From Leucobacter edaphi (lineage in GTDB: Bacteria; Actinomycetota; Actinomycetes; Actinomycetales; Microbacteriaceae): a stretch of DNA of 64,000 bases. Shown one piece after another: positions 52,414 to 62,203 of this stretch. The position numbers and the translations under genes are program-made. How positions within the stretch are numbered: position 1 is the stretch's first letter; every line of letters begins with the position of its first letter. The DNA is taken from contig NZ_JAEHOI010000002.1 of assembly GCF_016522535.1 (NCBI RefSeq), positions 434,001 to 498,000 of the forward strand, in the 5' to 3' direction. The notes under the pieces were generated by a model that saw nothing but the letters and a program-made list of their open reading frames with translations, did not search any database and had not been told where the DNA came from.

Positions 52414-54936
52414 GTGACCGAGCAGCAGGGGCGTGACGCCGAGGGCTACGACTTCAGGGCGATCCAGGAGCGTTGGCTCCCCGTCTGGGACGAGCTCAAG
52501 CCGTTCGAGGTCGAGGGCCTCGGCACCGGCCGGCCGCGCAAGTACGTGCTCGACATGTTCCCGTACCCCTCGGGCGACCTCCACATGGGGCACGCCGAGG
52601 CGTTCTGCTTCGGCGACGTGCTCGCGCGCTACTGGCGCGGCCGCGGCTACGACGTGCTGCACCCCATCGGCTGGGACTCCTTCGGCCTCCCCGCCGAGAA
52701 CGCGGCGATCAAGCGCGGCGTCGACCCGCGCGAGTGGACCTACGCGAACATTGCGCAGCAGAAGGCGAGCTTCCGCCTGTACGCGCCGTCCTTCGACTGG
52801 AGCCGCGTGCTCCACACGAGCGACCCCGAGTACTACCGCTGGAACCAGTGGCTGTTCCTCAAGATGTACGAGAAGGGCCTCGCGTACCGCAAGGCGAGCT
52901 GGGTGAACTGGGATCCGGTGGATCAGACCGTGCTCGCCAACGAGCAGGTCCTCGCGGACGGCACCTCGGAGCGATCCGGCGCGCTCGTCGTGAAGAAGAA
53001 GCTGACCCAGTGGTACTTCCGCATCACGGACTACGCGGATCGCCTGCTCGACGACCTCGACCGGCTCGAGGGCGCCTGGCCCGCCAAGGTGCTCAACATG
53101 CAGCGCAACTGGATCGGCCGCTCGCGCGGCGCCGAGGTCGAGTTCGAGATCGAGGGGCGCGAGGAGAAGGTCCCGGTCTTCACGACGCGACCGGACACCC
53201 TGTTCGGCGCCACGTTCATGGTGGTTGCCCCGGATTCCGATCTCGCCGCAGAGCTCGCTTCGGGAGCCTCGCCCGAGGTCCGCATGCAGTTCCAGGACTA
53301 CCTCGCGCAGACGCAGAAGCAGACCGAGATCGAGCGCCAGAGCACCGAGCGCGAGAAGACGGGCATGTTCCTCGATCACTTCGCGGTCAACCCGGTGAAC
53401 GGCGAGCGGATCCCCGTGTGGGCGTCCGACTACGTGCTCGCCGACTACGGTCACGGCGCGATCATGGCCGTTCCCGCGCACGATCAGCGCGACCTCGACT
53501 TCGCCCTGAAGTTCGAGCTGCCCGTGCGGGTGGTCGTCGACGTGCGCGACGAGGACGGCGCGGCACTGCCCGATCCCGCCGAGAGCGGCGTGGCCACCTC
53601 GGGCGACGGCGCACTCGTCAACTCGGGCGAGCTCGACGGCCTGCCCAAGGCCGAAGCGATCGCAAAGGCGATCGAGCTGCTCGAGACCCGCGGCACGGGC
53701 CGCGCCACCACGACGTATCGCCTGCGCGACTGGCTGATCTCCCGCCAGCGCTACTGGGGCACCCCGATCCCGATCCTGCACGGCGAGGACGGCGAGATGA
53801 AGCCCGTCGATCCGGCCTCGCTTCCCGTCGAGCTGCCGGCCTCCGAGGGCCTCGACCTGAAGCCGAAGGGCAGCTCGCCGCTCGGCGCGGCGACCGAGTG
53901 GGCGACGGTCGAGGATCCCGAGACGGGCCGCACCTGGACGCGCGATCCCGACACGATGGACACCTTCGTCGACAGCTCCTGGTACTACCTGCGGTTCCTG
54001 TCCGCGAACGACGACACGCAGGCCTTCGATCCGGAGCTCGTCAACGCGTGGGGCCCGATCGACCAGTACGCGGGCGGCGTTGAGCACGCGATCCTGCACC
54101 TCCTTTACTCCCGCTTCATCACGAAGGTGCTGCACGATCTCGGCTACCTCGACTTCGACGAGCCCTTCACCGCGCTCCTCAACCAGGGCATGGTGCTGCA
54201 GGACGGCGCGAAGATGTCGAAGTCCAAGGGCAACCTCGTGGAGTTCGCGAGCGAGCTGTCGGCGCACGGCGCCGACGCGCTGCGCGTGACGCTCGCGTTC
54301 GCCGGCCCGCCGGAGGACGACATCGACTGGGCCGACGTCTCGGTACAGGGCTCTGCGAAGTTCCTGGCGCGCGCCTGGCGTATCGCCGACGACATCGAGC
54401 ACGGCGGCGCGCCCGTTGGCGTTTCGTTCGACGGCGGCGACACCGCGCTCCGCCGCGCGACGCACCACCTCCTCGCCGACGCCCCCGGGCTCGTGGAGGC
54501 GTACAAGTTCAACGTCGTGGTCGCGCGACTCATGGAGCAGGTCAACGTGACCCGCAAGGCGATCGACTCGGGCGCGGGAATCGCTGATCCGGCCGTGCGC
54601 GAGTCGGCCGAGGCGATCTCGATGATCCTGTCGCTGTTCGCGCCGTACGCCGCCGAGGACATGTGGGCGAAGCTCGGCCACGAGCCGACCGTCGCGCTCG
54701 CCGAGTGGCCCGCCGCGATCCCCGAGCTGCTCGTGCAGGACGAGGTCACGATGGTCGTGCAGGTCGACGGCAAGGTACGCGACAAGATCACCGTCCCCGC
54801 CTCGATCACGGCCGAGGAGGCCGAGGCGCTCGCCCGCGCCTCGCGCGGCATGCAGCGCGCTGTCCGCGATCGCCAGATCGTCAACGTGATCGTGCGCGCA
54901 CCCAAGATCGTGAGCATCGCGACGAAGCCCGCGTAA
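52414..54936 (+). CDS. leuS: Leucyl-tRNA synthetase
   Basis: Charges tRNA-Leu with leucine. 840 residues, class Ia, with the HIGH-type motif [15 protein letters not shown] (about 50-64), the editing domain (about 220-410, including [14 protein letters not shown]) and [10 protein letters not shown] (about 599-608). The C-terminal tRNA-binding part ends normally. GTG 52414 is used because GGGG precedes it at good distance and the family begins there; the frame is open upstream to 52321, inside pabB. Confidence 0.96.
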   Translation: MTEQQGRDAEGYDFRAIQERWLPVWDELKPFEVEGLGTGRPRKYVLDMFPYPSGDLHMGHAEAFCFGDVLARYWRGRGYDVLHPIGWDSFGLPAENAAIKRGVDPREWTYANIAQQKASFRLYAPSFDWSRVLHTSDPEYYRWNQWLFLKMYEKGLAYRKASWVNWDPVDQTVLANEQVLADGTSERSGALVVKKKLTQWYFRITDYADRLLDDLDRLEGAWPAKVLNMQRNWIGRSRGAEVEFEIEGREEKVPVFTTRPDTLFGATFMVVAPDSDLAAELASGASPEVRMQFQDYLAQTQKQTEIERQSTEREKTGMFLDHFAVNPVNGERIPVWASDYVLADYGHGAIMAVPAHDQRDLDFALKFELPVRVVVDVRDEDGAALPDPAESGVATSGDGALVNSGELDGLPKAEAIAKAIELLETRGTGRATTTYRLRDWLISRQRYWGTPIPILHGEDGEMKPVDPASLPVELPASEGLDLKPKGSSPLGAATEWATVEDPETGRTWTRDPDTMDTFVDSSWYYLRFLSANDDTQAFDPELVNAWGPIDQYAGGVEHAILHLLYSRFITKVLHDLGYLDFDEPFTALLNQGMVLQDGAKMSKSKGNLVEFASELSAHGADALRVTLAFAGPPEDDIDWADVSVQGSAKFLARAWRIADDIEHGGAPVGVSFDGGDTALRRATHHLLADAPGLVEAYKFNVVVARLMEQVNVTRKAIDSGAGIADPAVRESAEAISMILSLFAPYAAEDMWAKLGHEPTVALAEWPAAIPELLVQDEVTMVVQVDGKVRDKITVPASITAEEAEALARASRGMQRAVRDRQIVNVIVRAPKIVSIATKPA

Positions 54937-55146
54937 GCGCGCACTTCGCGACCGCGATCAGCGGTTTCGGCGCTCATCGACGGTTGGTCGGTGGGCGCCG
55001 TTCCCGTGTGGGGCCTGCCTCTGGGCGCTGCAGCGAGCCCGCGGAACTTCGTCCACAGGGTGCCCGATCGGCGCCCGCAAGCAGAGTTGTCCACCGTGCT
55101 CTGGGGTGCGCCGCGCTCGGGGGTCGGCCCGGCGTACGGTTCCGAC

Positions 55147-56022
55147 ATGCCCTGGAAACCACCGCCTCGCGGCACCGCTGACTCCGCTGACGCCCAGAAG
55201 GACGCCGCGCGGGCGCCACTCACGAGCGAAGCGGTGCTCGACCGCGCGCGCTGGGGCGAGCGGCGCCCCAGCGCCCCGGATGTCTCCGCTCGGAAGGAGG
55301 TCCGGCTCGAACCCGACGAGCGACTCCGTGACCGGGTGAAACGTGCGATCGGGGTGCCCGTGTCCGCGGGAGTGGCGGTCCTCCTGCTCGCGGTCGCCGG
55401 AGCGGTTGGCATCACGCTCATGAACGGTGGTGGACAGGCGCCCGCGGGGGCGCAGGGAGTCCAGGCGCGTGAGGAGGGGAGGCACGCCGAGCAGCAGGGG
55501 GCCGCGGAAGGCGCCTCTCGCGTGAGCGGTGGGGAAAAGTCCGCGCCCGAGCCCTCCGCGCAGAAACGCCTCCTCGTGCATGTCGTGGGCGAGGTGGCGC
55601 GTCCCGGTGTCGTGGAATTACCCGCGGGCAGCCGGGTGTCGGACGCGCTTGCCGCGGCCGGCGGGCCGGGGCCCGCCGCTGAGCTTGGCGCGGTGAACCT
55701 CGCGAGGCCCCTGGTCGACGGCGAGCAGCTCCTCGTCCCGAACGCCGAGTCCGCAGCGGCCGGTGCGGCGAGCGCGCCCCGCCTCGGGGACGGCAACGTA
55801 GGAGGGGGCGTCGCCCCGGGTGCCGGTGCCGCGCCGATCGCGTTGAACGCGGCCAGCGCCGAGTCGCTTCAGCAGCTCCCCGGCATCGGGCCATCGCTCG
55901 CGGAACGGATCATCGCCTGGCGCACCGAGCACGGCGGCTTTCAGTCGGTTGATCAGCTCGATGAGGTCCCCGGGATCGGGGCGAAACTCCTCGAACGACT
56001 CCGGGAACGGGTCGTCGTGTGA
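55147..56022 (+). CDS. comEA: Competence protein ComEA (SLBB and helix-hairpin-helix domains)
   Basis: DNA receptor of the natural transformation machinery. Of its 291 residues, about 1-68 are cytoplasmic and charged, one transmembrane helix follows (VSAGVAVLLLAVAGAVGITL, about 78-97), then a linker, an SLBB domain (VHVVGEVARPGVVELPAG, VNLARPLVDGEQLLVP) and a C-terminal helix-hairpin-helix pair (LNAASAESLQQLPGIG, VDQLDEVPGIGAKLL). It overlaps comEC by four bases. The 210 bases between leuS and comEA show no gene. Confidence 0.93.
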   Translation: MPWKPPPRGTADSADAQKDAARAPLTSEAVLDRARWGERRPSAPDVSARKEVRLEPDERLRDRVKRAIGVPVSAGVAVLLLAVAGAVGITLMNGGGQAPAGAQGVQAREEGRHAEQQGAAEGASRVSGGEKSAPEPSAQKRLLVHVVGEVARPGVVELPAGSRVSDALAAAGGPGPAAELGAVNLARPLVDGEQLLVPNAESAAAGAASAPRLGDGNVGGGVAPGAGAAPIALNAASAESLQQLPGIGPSLAERIIAWRTEHGGFQSVDQLDEVPGIGAKLLERLRERVVV

Positions 56023-59000
56023 GCGCGGTTTCCGAGGGTGCGGCAGACCGCGAGGGGCGCGTGTTCCCTCATGGCCAGTGGCGGCTCCTCGCCCCGGCAC
56101 TCGTCGGGTGGGCGGCCTGCGCGCTGGCCGTGTGCGCGCCAGGATCGGGCCTCTGGCTCGCGATGCTGGGCGCGGCGGGCGCGCTCGCTCTCTGCGTGCT
56201 CGCGCTCCGTCGCAGCCGGGAGCCTCTGCGGCTCCTCGCAGTGACCGTCGGGGTCCTGCTCGTCCTCGGGTGCCGAGTGCATGCGGGGGAGCAGGTGCGG
56301 GCCGATCCCGGGCTCGCCAGTGCGGCGCAAGAGCATCGTCAAGCGGAATTCTCCGTCACGGTGGTGAGCTATCCCCGGGTGCGGGCGGCGAGCGCGGACC
56401 CTCGCGGGACGGAGCCGGGTGCGCCGGGAGGCGCGCAGGGTCGGCGCCGGGTCACGGTGCAGGGCCGCATCGCAACCGCATCCGGAGACGTGCCCGCGAT
56501 CGTGTGGTTCGCAGCGTCCGCGCCAGGGTCGTCGCCACGCGAACGCGAGCCGCCAGCAGGACGCGCGCAGGACGCGCGGGCGCCGGCCTGGAACAGCGTC
56601 GGGCCCGGCACGAAATCCTGATCGAAGGGACGGTGGTGCAACTCGAGCCGCAGTCGGCCCACGCATTCGGTATCCGGGCTACGCGGGTGTCCCGCGCAGG
56701 AACGGGATCGGGGCTGGATCAGGGCTGGGCCGATCGCGTCGAGGCCGCGGTGTCCGAGTGGCTGCAGGGGGTCCGGAGCGACCTCGTCACCGCTGCTCAG
56801 CGGATACCCGGGGCGCAGCTCGTGCCGGGATTCGCGATCGGGAACACCGATCTCGTCTCAGCGGACACCGAGGCTAAACTACGGGCGACGTCCCTCCTGC
56901 ACCTGATGGCTGTCTCCGGAGCCAACTGCGCGCTCGTCACCGGGACCGCTGTCTGGTGCCTGTCCTGGCTCCGCGTTCCGAGACGGGCCAGGATCCTCTG
57001 CGCGGGAATCGTGCTCGCGGCATTCATCGCACTCGTGGGGCCTGATCAGAGCGTGCAGCGCGCCGCGGTCATGGCTGCGGTGCTGCTGGTGGCGCAGTTC
57101 GGCGGGAGGGCCCCGCACTCCCTTCCGGCGCTCGCGGCGGCGATCCTCGTGCTGCTGACCGCGGATCCGTGGCAGGCCCTTGCGCCGGGATTCGGGCTGT
57201 CGGTTGCGGCGACCGGCGGGATCCTGCTGCTCGTGCCGAGACTCGACGCCGGAATGGCCCGTTTCGTTCGCCTCCCGGCCGCGATCCGAAAGCCGCTCGT
57301 CGTCGCAATGGCGGCAGAGCTGTCCGTTGCGCCGATCCTGCTGACCTTGGACGACGGGCTGCCCCTGGCCGGTGTGGTCGCCAACGTGGTTGCCGGTCTC
57401 GCGGCGCCACTCGGCACCGGGCTGGGCCTGCTCGCGGCCGTCATTCTTCCGATCTCGGAGGCTTGCGCACTCCCGCTGCTGCACCTCGCGGCGCTCGCGT
57501 CGCGGTGGGTCACCGCGACGGCGGAGGTGGCGAGCTCGCTTCCCCTCGCGCGGATTCCCTGGCCGGGAGGGTGGGGAGGGGCCGCCCTGCTCGTGGGGAT
57601 CGTGGTGAGCGGCTGGGGTGCGCACCTGGTGCGGCGTGCCGGACTCCTGGGCCGTGGCCCCTGGATGCCGACGCCACTGCTGAGCGGTCTGCGCCTGGCG
57701 GTCGTTGCGGCTCTCGCGGCTGCCGCGATCGGTGGTTTCGCCGGACCGACCGTTGTCGGTCCGCTCACCGCGACCCTCTCCACGCCCCGCGACTGGCGGA
57801 TCGTCGCCTGCGATATCGGGCAGGGCGATGCTGTCGCGCTCCGCGGGGGCGGCCCGGGCGGACCGGTGATGCTCGTCGACACCGGCGATGATGAGCAGAA
57901 GCTGACCCGCTGTCTCGAGCGCTTCGGGATCGACCGCATCGAGCTCCTCGTGCTCACGCACGACGACCGCGACCACGTTGGCGCACTGCCCGCGGTGGCA
58001 GACCGCTGCGCGCGGGCGATGATCTCGATCCCGAGCCGGGAGCACCTGGATCGGCGGCCGCTGGTCAACCAGCTCGAGCGATTCGCGCTCCCGTTCACGC
58101 AGGGATACGCGGGCCGATCGGGGAGCCTGCCATCGGATGGCGCCGAGCACGGCATCCTGTGGGAGGTGCTTGCGCCCCCGGAAACTCCCACTCCGGCGGA
58201 GACGAACGCGGCGAGTCAGATCATGCGGGTGCGCGTGGACGGACTCACCGCCCTGATGCTCGCCGACTCCGGCAGGGAGCAGCACCGCGCCCTCCTCCGA
58301 GCGGGGGCGGACCTCGCCGCGGATGTGGTCAAGGTCGCCCACCACGGCTCCTCCGACCAGGATCCGCGCGTGCTCGAGGCGAGCGGCGCGGCCCTCGGCC
58401 TGATCTCGGTGGGCGCGGACAACAGCTACGGACACCCGACACGAGGTGCGCTCGAGGGGCTGGCGCGCGCGGGGATCCGGGCGCTCCGCACGGATCAGTA
58501 CGGCAGTATCGCGGTGAGCGGACGCTCCGGGGCACTGGACGTCTGGGTGGAGCACCCCGATGGCGCGCAGGGCGGCCGGGACGAGTACGTGCCGCACCCG
58601 TCCCGGGGCGGGGCCATTCAGCCCCATCAACGCCGGGTGCCGCTTCGTCGCAGGTCTCGCGATAGGCTGTCGCGGTGCAGCGAAATAAAGACAGCATCCG
58701 GCAAAAACTCACGATCAGGCGGGTCATTGGGGTTCTATTTGCAGGAGCGTTCCTCGTTGCTGGCAGTGCAACACTCACCGCCTGCCTCGAAACGGATGCC
58801 GAGCAGCAGGCGGTGGCGGATCGTCTCCCCGGCGAGCAGGCAGCGGATGGTGCCGAAGCCGAGGGCCCCGGCGGCGGGGAGCTCGACGCGGGAAGCGAAC
58901 ACGCGTCCGAGGAGTCACCGGTGCCCACGAGCCCGCCGCAAGCACCGGCCCCGGCAGACACGACCACGGTGGAATTCCGGTCGGTCGTCGACGGGGACAC

Positions 59001-59089
59001 GATCCGAACGAGCGCGGGAACCGTGCGCATCATCGGGATCGATACTCCTGAGCGCGGCGAGTGCGGATACCGCGACGCATCCGCGGTGA
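56019..59089 (+). pseudogene. comEC: Competence DNA channel protein ComEC, frameshifted
   Basis: The first frame (56019-56621) encodes the N-terminal membrane helices and part of the OB-like region, ending GPGTKS-stop. Homology continues in the next frame from EILIEGTVVQLEPQ (from 56612) through the Competence domain (LLHLMAVSGANCALVTG, GPDQSVQRAAVMAA) and the metallo-beta-lactamase-like domain (VACDIGQGDAVALRG, LTHDDRDHVGAL, KVAHHGSSDQD). One base seems to be lost in 56607-56613. Recognisable similarity ends near 58560, but the frame stays open to a stop at 59087-59089, across the nuclease gene. Real inactivation and sequencing error both remain possible. Confidence 0.85.
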
Positions 59090-59634
59090 TCCGCACACAC
59101 CTCACCGCGGGGGACCCGGTCACCCTCGATCTGCCCGCCGGCCAGGACAATACCGATCGGCACGGTCGGCTGCTCCGAACCGTGCGCACCGCCTCCGGCG
59201 TCGATATCGGCAGGGCGCAGCTCGAGGCCGGCAACGCCGTAGCCCGCTACGACTCGCGCGACGGGTATCCCACCCACCCGAACGAGCAGCTCTACCGATC
59301 GCTCGGCCGCGCAACGCTCGACGCAAACAAGCGGGTGGTCACCACGGCCTGCGCGGCGAACGGGCAAGCGCCGCCGCCCACCGTTCCCGCGCCGACGCAA
59401 CAGCCGAAACCGGGCACCGCGACCCCTCCTCCGCCCGCCGGGGCGACGCAGTGGGAAGATGGCGCGTGGTACACGGAGTATCGCTCGTGCTCGGCGCTCA
59501 AGCGCAACCCGAATGGCAATCCGACCGGGCCATTCAACCGCGACCGTCCCGAGGAGCGCGGGGCCTACAACTGGTTCCAGTACGGCACAGGGTTCCGCGG
59601 CGACGGTGACGGCGACGGGCTCGCCTGCGAGTAA
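58675..59634 (+). CDS. Secreted thermonuclease-family nuclease with Excalibur domain
   Basis: A 319-residue protein with a signal peptide and a lipobox-like LTAC (Cys near 37), an acidic linker, a staphylococcal-nuclease-type domain (about 100-225: FRSVVDGDTIRTSAGTVRI, IGIDTPERGECGY, GRLLRTVR) and a proline-rich spacer. The C-terminal Excalibur calcium-binding motif ends with DGDGDGLACE. It probably degrades or trims extracellular DNA at the cell surface, and its position next to comEA-comEC suggests a link to DNA uptake. GTG start at 58675. Confidence 0.87.
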   Translation: MQRNKDSIRQKLTIRRVIGVLFAGAFLVAGSATLTACLETDAEQQAVADRLPGEQAADGAEAEGPGGGELDAGSEHASEESPVPTSPPQAPAPADTTTVEFRSVVDGDTIRTSAGTVRIIGIDTPERGECGYRDASAVIRTHLTAGDPVTLDLPAGQDNTDRHGRLLRTVRTASGVDIGRAQLEAGNAVARYDSRDGYPTHPNEQLYRSLGRATLDANKRVVTTACAANGQAPPPTVPAPTQQPKPGTATPPPPAGATQWEDGAWYTEYRSCSALKRNPNGNPTGPFNRDRPEERGAYNWFQYGTGFRGDGDGDGLACE

Positions 59635-59694
59635 CTGCGCGGCCTGAGGCTGTGCGGATCCGTCCGTGTCGGCGGCTCCCGGTAGGCTTGTCCC

Positions 59695-60714
59695 GTGGCA
59701 GCAGCACGAGGCGCGAAGGCGAAAATCACCCCGCTGGACTGGTCGCAGGCGCATCCTGCTCCGGTCGTTCTGGTGAGCGGTCCCGAGGCGTTTCTCGCGG
59801 ATCGCGCGGGGCAGGCGATCCGCGCGGCGCTCCTCGCGGACGATCCGGCCCTCGAGGTGCACGACGTCGACGCGGCGTCCTACACCGCGGGTGAGCTGTT
59901 CACGATCGCGAGCCCCTCGCTGTTCGCCGAACCGCGCCTCATCCGCGTCGACGCCGTTGAGAAGTGCTCGGACGCGTTCCTCGAGGACGCCAAGCGCTAC
60001 GTCGCCGAGCCCGCGGAGGACACGACGCTCGTGCTCCGGCACGCGGGCGGCAACCGCGGCAAGGCCCTGCTGGATCTGGTCCGCGGGGGAGCGGGCAGCG
60101 CGATTGAGATCGCCTGCCCCGAACTCAAGAAGGATCAGGAGCGCCTCGGCTTCGTCCAGACCGAGTTTCGCCGGCTCGGCGCGCAGGTCACGCCCGGCGC
60201 CGCGCGCATGCTCGCGGCCGCATACTCCGGCGGCATCGGCGAGCTCGCCGGGGCAGTCGCCCAGCTCGTCTCCGACGTCGGCACCCGCATCAGCGAGGCC
60301 GAGGTCACCCGCGCCACCGAGGGGCGCGTAGAAACCAACGCGTTCCGCGTCGCCGACGCCGCCACCGCAGGCCGCGGCGCCGAGGCGCTCGTACTCCTCC
60401 GCCAGGCGCTCTCCACGGGCACCGACCCGATCCCGATCCTCGCCGCCCTCAACATGAAGGTGCGGGCTATGGCTCGCGTCTACGGCGCCAGCGGGCCGAG
60501 CGGCAAGCTCGCAGGAGAACTCGGCATGGCGCCCTGGCAGATCGACCGGGCCCGCAAAGAAGTCGGGCCGTGGCGCGAAGAGGACCTCGCCCGCACGATC
60601 GACCTCGCCGCCGAAACCGAATGGCTTCTCAAAGGCGGATCACGAGCCCCCGAATACGCGCTCGAAAGATACCTCCTCCACGTGGCACGCCGCGGCCGTG
60701 CCCGAACCCGCTAG
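59695..60714 (+). CDS. holA: DNA polymerase III delta subunit
   Basis: Clamp-loader delta subunit that opens the sliding clamp; 339 residues, normal length. The start is GTG 59695. Recognisable features are PVVLVSGPEAFLADRA, RLIRVDAVEKCSDAFLEDAKRYV, and the C-terminal helical domain with EVTRATEGRVETNAFRVADA and LRQALSTGTDPIPILAALNMKVR. The comEA-comEC-holA-rpsT order is typical for Actinobacteria. The 215 bases after it contain the surface-protein promoter and nothing else recognisable. Confidence 0.93.
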   Translation: MAAARGAKAKITPLDWSQAHPAPVVLVSGPEAFLADRAGQAIRAALLADDPALEVHDVDAASYTAGELFTIASPSLFAEPRLIRVDAVEKCSDAFLEDAKRYVAEPAEDTTLVLRHAGGNRGKALLDLVRGGAGSAIEIACPELKKDQERLGFVQTEFRRLGAQVTPGAARMLAAAYSGGIGELAGAVAQLVSDVGTRISEAEVTRATEGRVETNAFRVADAATAGRGAEALVLLRQALSTGTDPIPILAALNMKVRAMARVYGASGPSGKLAGELGMAPWQIDRARKEVGPWREEDLARTIDLAAETEWLLKGGSRAPEYALERYLLHVARRGRARTR

Positions 60715-60917
60715 CCTCGCTTCGGCGCTGCCGCACCGAAGCCGGGTCCGAGTCGACCGGCGCGAAATTCGTCCTCGATCCGGCCCCTGATCAGGAGCGA
60801 TACGACGAGGACTCGTCGGCCCCTCATGGCCGATGGATAGGCTTCGAATGGGACACCACTAGCCCAAGCCTGGCCCCCTCACGGGCTTCGAGTTTCGTTA
60901 CGAAAATGGCCGTTCCG

Positions 60918-60923
60918 TAGTGT
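60918..60923 (+). promoter_or_regulatory. -10 element of the first surface-protein gene
   Basis: TAGTGT lies 12 bases before the GTG at 60936 (six before TTG 60930), and the same hexamer occurs before the paralogous gene at 62190. Both are followed by a conserved AT-rich stretch and the start codon, with no Shine-Dalgarno. Transcription would begin about seven bases downstream, leaving almost no leader. A -35 element is not clear in either. Confidence 0.5.
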
Positions 60924-60935
60924 AATTTCTTGATC

Positions 60936-61985
60936 GTGTTGAAAACTTCAGATTGTGTACTTGCGGCAACCGGGGCGTCCGATGGGGGACACCTCCTGCT
61001 GCTCGCCGGGGGGCTCGTGGTCGCGGCTGTCGCTGTGTTGGCGATCGCAATGATCCGTCATCGCCGTCATCGATCCGTGGCGATGGGTGTCGGAGCGCTC
61101 GTGCTCGCCTGCGCGCTGCTCATCAGCCCGGCACTCTCGGCGGCGCCAGCACAGGCCGCCTCCGGTTCGGAGGAGTGCCAGCCCGCGAAGCCCGCTCCCT
61201 CCGCACAGCCTGCGGCGAACACCCCCGCGAAACCCGAGGCGCCGGAACAGCCCGTTCCCGCGACCCTCGTCACGCCCGAGGCTCCGCGCCTGAGCGAGGT
61301 TGACTGCGGCACCGCCCCCGAGGTCATCGTCCCCACCGTCGCCGGTGTGATCTACGAGCGCACCGCCCAGGGTGACCGGGTCACCATCACCGCCACCCCC
61401 GAACGAGGCTACGCTTTCCCGAGCGGAGCGGCGACCAGCTGGACCCTCACCGTCGCCGCAACGCCCTGCGCCTGCACGCCGACACCCATTGACTGGGAAG
61501 ACAGCGAGGCGTTCGACCTGAGCTTCACCGTCACGCAACTCAACGACGGGAATTCTCGGTGGACGATTGCCGGGGTCCCGTCCGGATGGGCGCAGTCGGG
61601 TGCCGTTTTCAATTTCGAGTACTCGGACATGTTCTACGAGCAGCTGAAGTGGGAGGTCCCGTTCGGGACGCCGTTCCCCGACGGTCTCACCGCAGCGTGG
61701 ACGAGCTTTATCCACACCGAGCGGACGAGCGGCAACGGAACGTACGCAGGTGGTCTCCTCCACGGAGATTTCAAGCTCGAAGACCCCCGGATCGACGTGA
61801 AGCGCCAGGAGGTCGAGGCGCTTGAGATGAACAAGGTGAAGTACGAGCGCGACGACCTTTCCTTCTGGACCGGGACCCGCACCGCCCAGCAGGTTCTTGA
61901 CCTCTCGGTCACGGCGCCCGTGAACAGCTGCGGCGCACTTGAGACGCGTCAGTACCGCTACGCGGCTGGCTACTCGCTGACCTAA
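60936..61985 (+). CDS. Surface protein with an N-terminal sortase-like signal (paralogue 1)
   Basis: About 349 residues. It starts LKTSDCVLAATGASDGG, then a hydrophobic helix (about 21-41), RHRRHRS, and a second hydrophobic segment ending in a signal-peptidase-like SAAPAQAA (about 73). LAATG, a hydrophobic stretch and a basic cluster are the parts of a C-terminal LAXTG sorting signal, here at the N-terminus. The mature part has a proline-rich stretch, a beta-sandwich-like domain (VDCGTAPEVIVPTVAGVIY) with a PCAC pair, and a divergent C-terminal domain. TTG 60930 is an alternative start. Full-length paralogue of the next gene. Function unknown. Confidence 0.7.
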   Translation: MLKTSDCVLAATGASDGGHLLLLAGGLVVAAVAVLAIAMIRHRRHRSVAMGVGALVLACALLISPALSAAPAQAASGSEECQPAKPAPSAQPAANTPAKPEAPEQPVPATLVTPEAPRLSEVDCGTAPEVIVPTVAGVIYERTAQGDRVTITATPERGYAFPSGAATSWTLTVAATPCACTPTPIDWEDSEAFDLSFTVTQLNDGNSRWTIAGVPSGWAQSGAVFNFEYSDMFYEQLKWEVPFGTPFPDGLTAAWTSFIHTERTSGNGTYAGGLLHGDFKLEDPRIDVKRQEVEALEMNKVKYERDDLSFWTGTRTAQQVLDLSVTAPVNSCGALETRQYRYAAGYSLT

Positions 61986-62009
61986 CCCGCCGTCGCCGTG
62001 GAGAATCGG

Positions 62010-62046
62010 GCGGCCCGCGCACGGATGCGATCCGGGCGCGGGCCGC
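62010..62046 (+). terminator. Terminator after the first surface-protein gene
   Basis: Perfect 11-bp arms GCGGCCCGCGC and GCGCGGGCCGC enclose a 15-base loop, 25 bases after the stop. The second paralogue therefore needs its own promoter, which is present at 62190. Confidence 0.75.
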
Positions 62047-62189
62047 TTCACTGCATCCGGCTTCCGCACAGTGGTGGTTCCGCTCGCAGCGCTCGGACGT
62101 TGCGGGTACCGATATCGGCACCCGCGAAGCCTGCTGCGGGATCGACGCCCTGAGGCCTGCGCAGTGGGATTGGTTACTACTACGTGTCG

Positions 62190-62195
62190 TAGTGT
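62190..62195 (+). promoter_or_regulatory. -10 element of the second surface-protein gene
   Basis: TAGTGT eight bases before ATG 62204, in the same position as before the first paralogue. No Shine-Dalgarno is seen between them, so the transcript is probably leaderless or nearly so. Confidence 0.5.
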
Positions 62196-62203
62196 AACTT
62201 TAT

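Noticed and set aside
52243-54681. Minus-strand open frame of 812 codons
   Set aside because: It is antisense to leuS, which is certain from its HMGH and KMSKS motifs. The reverse translation has no recognisable domain.
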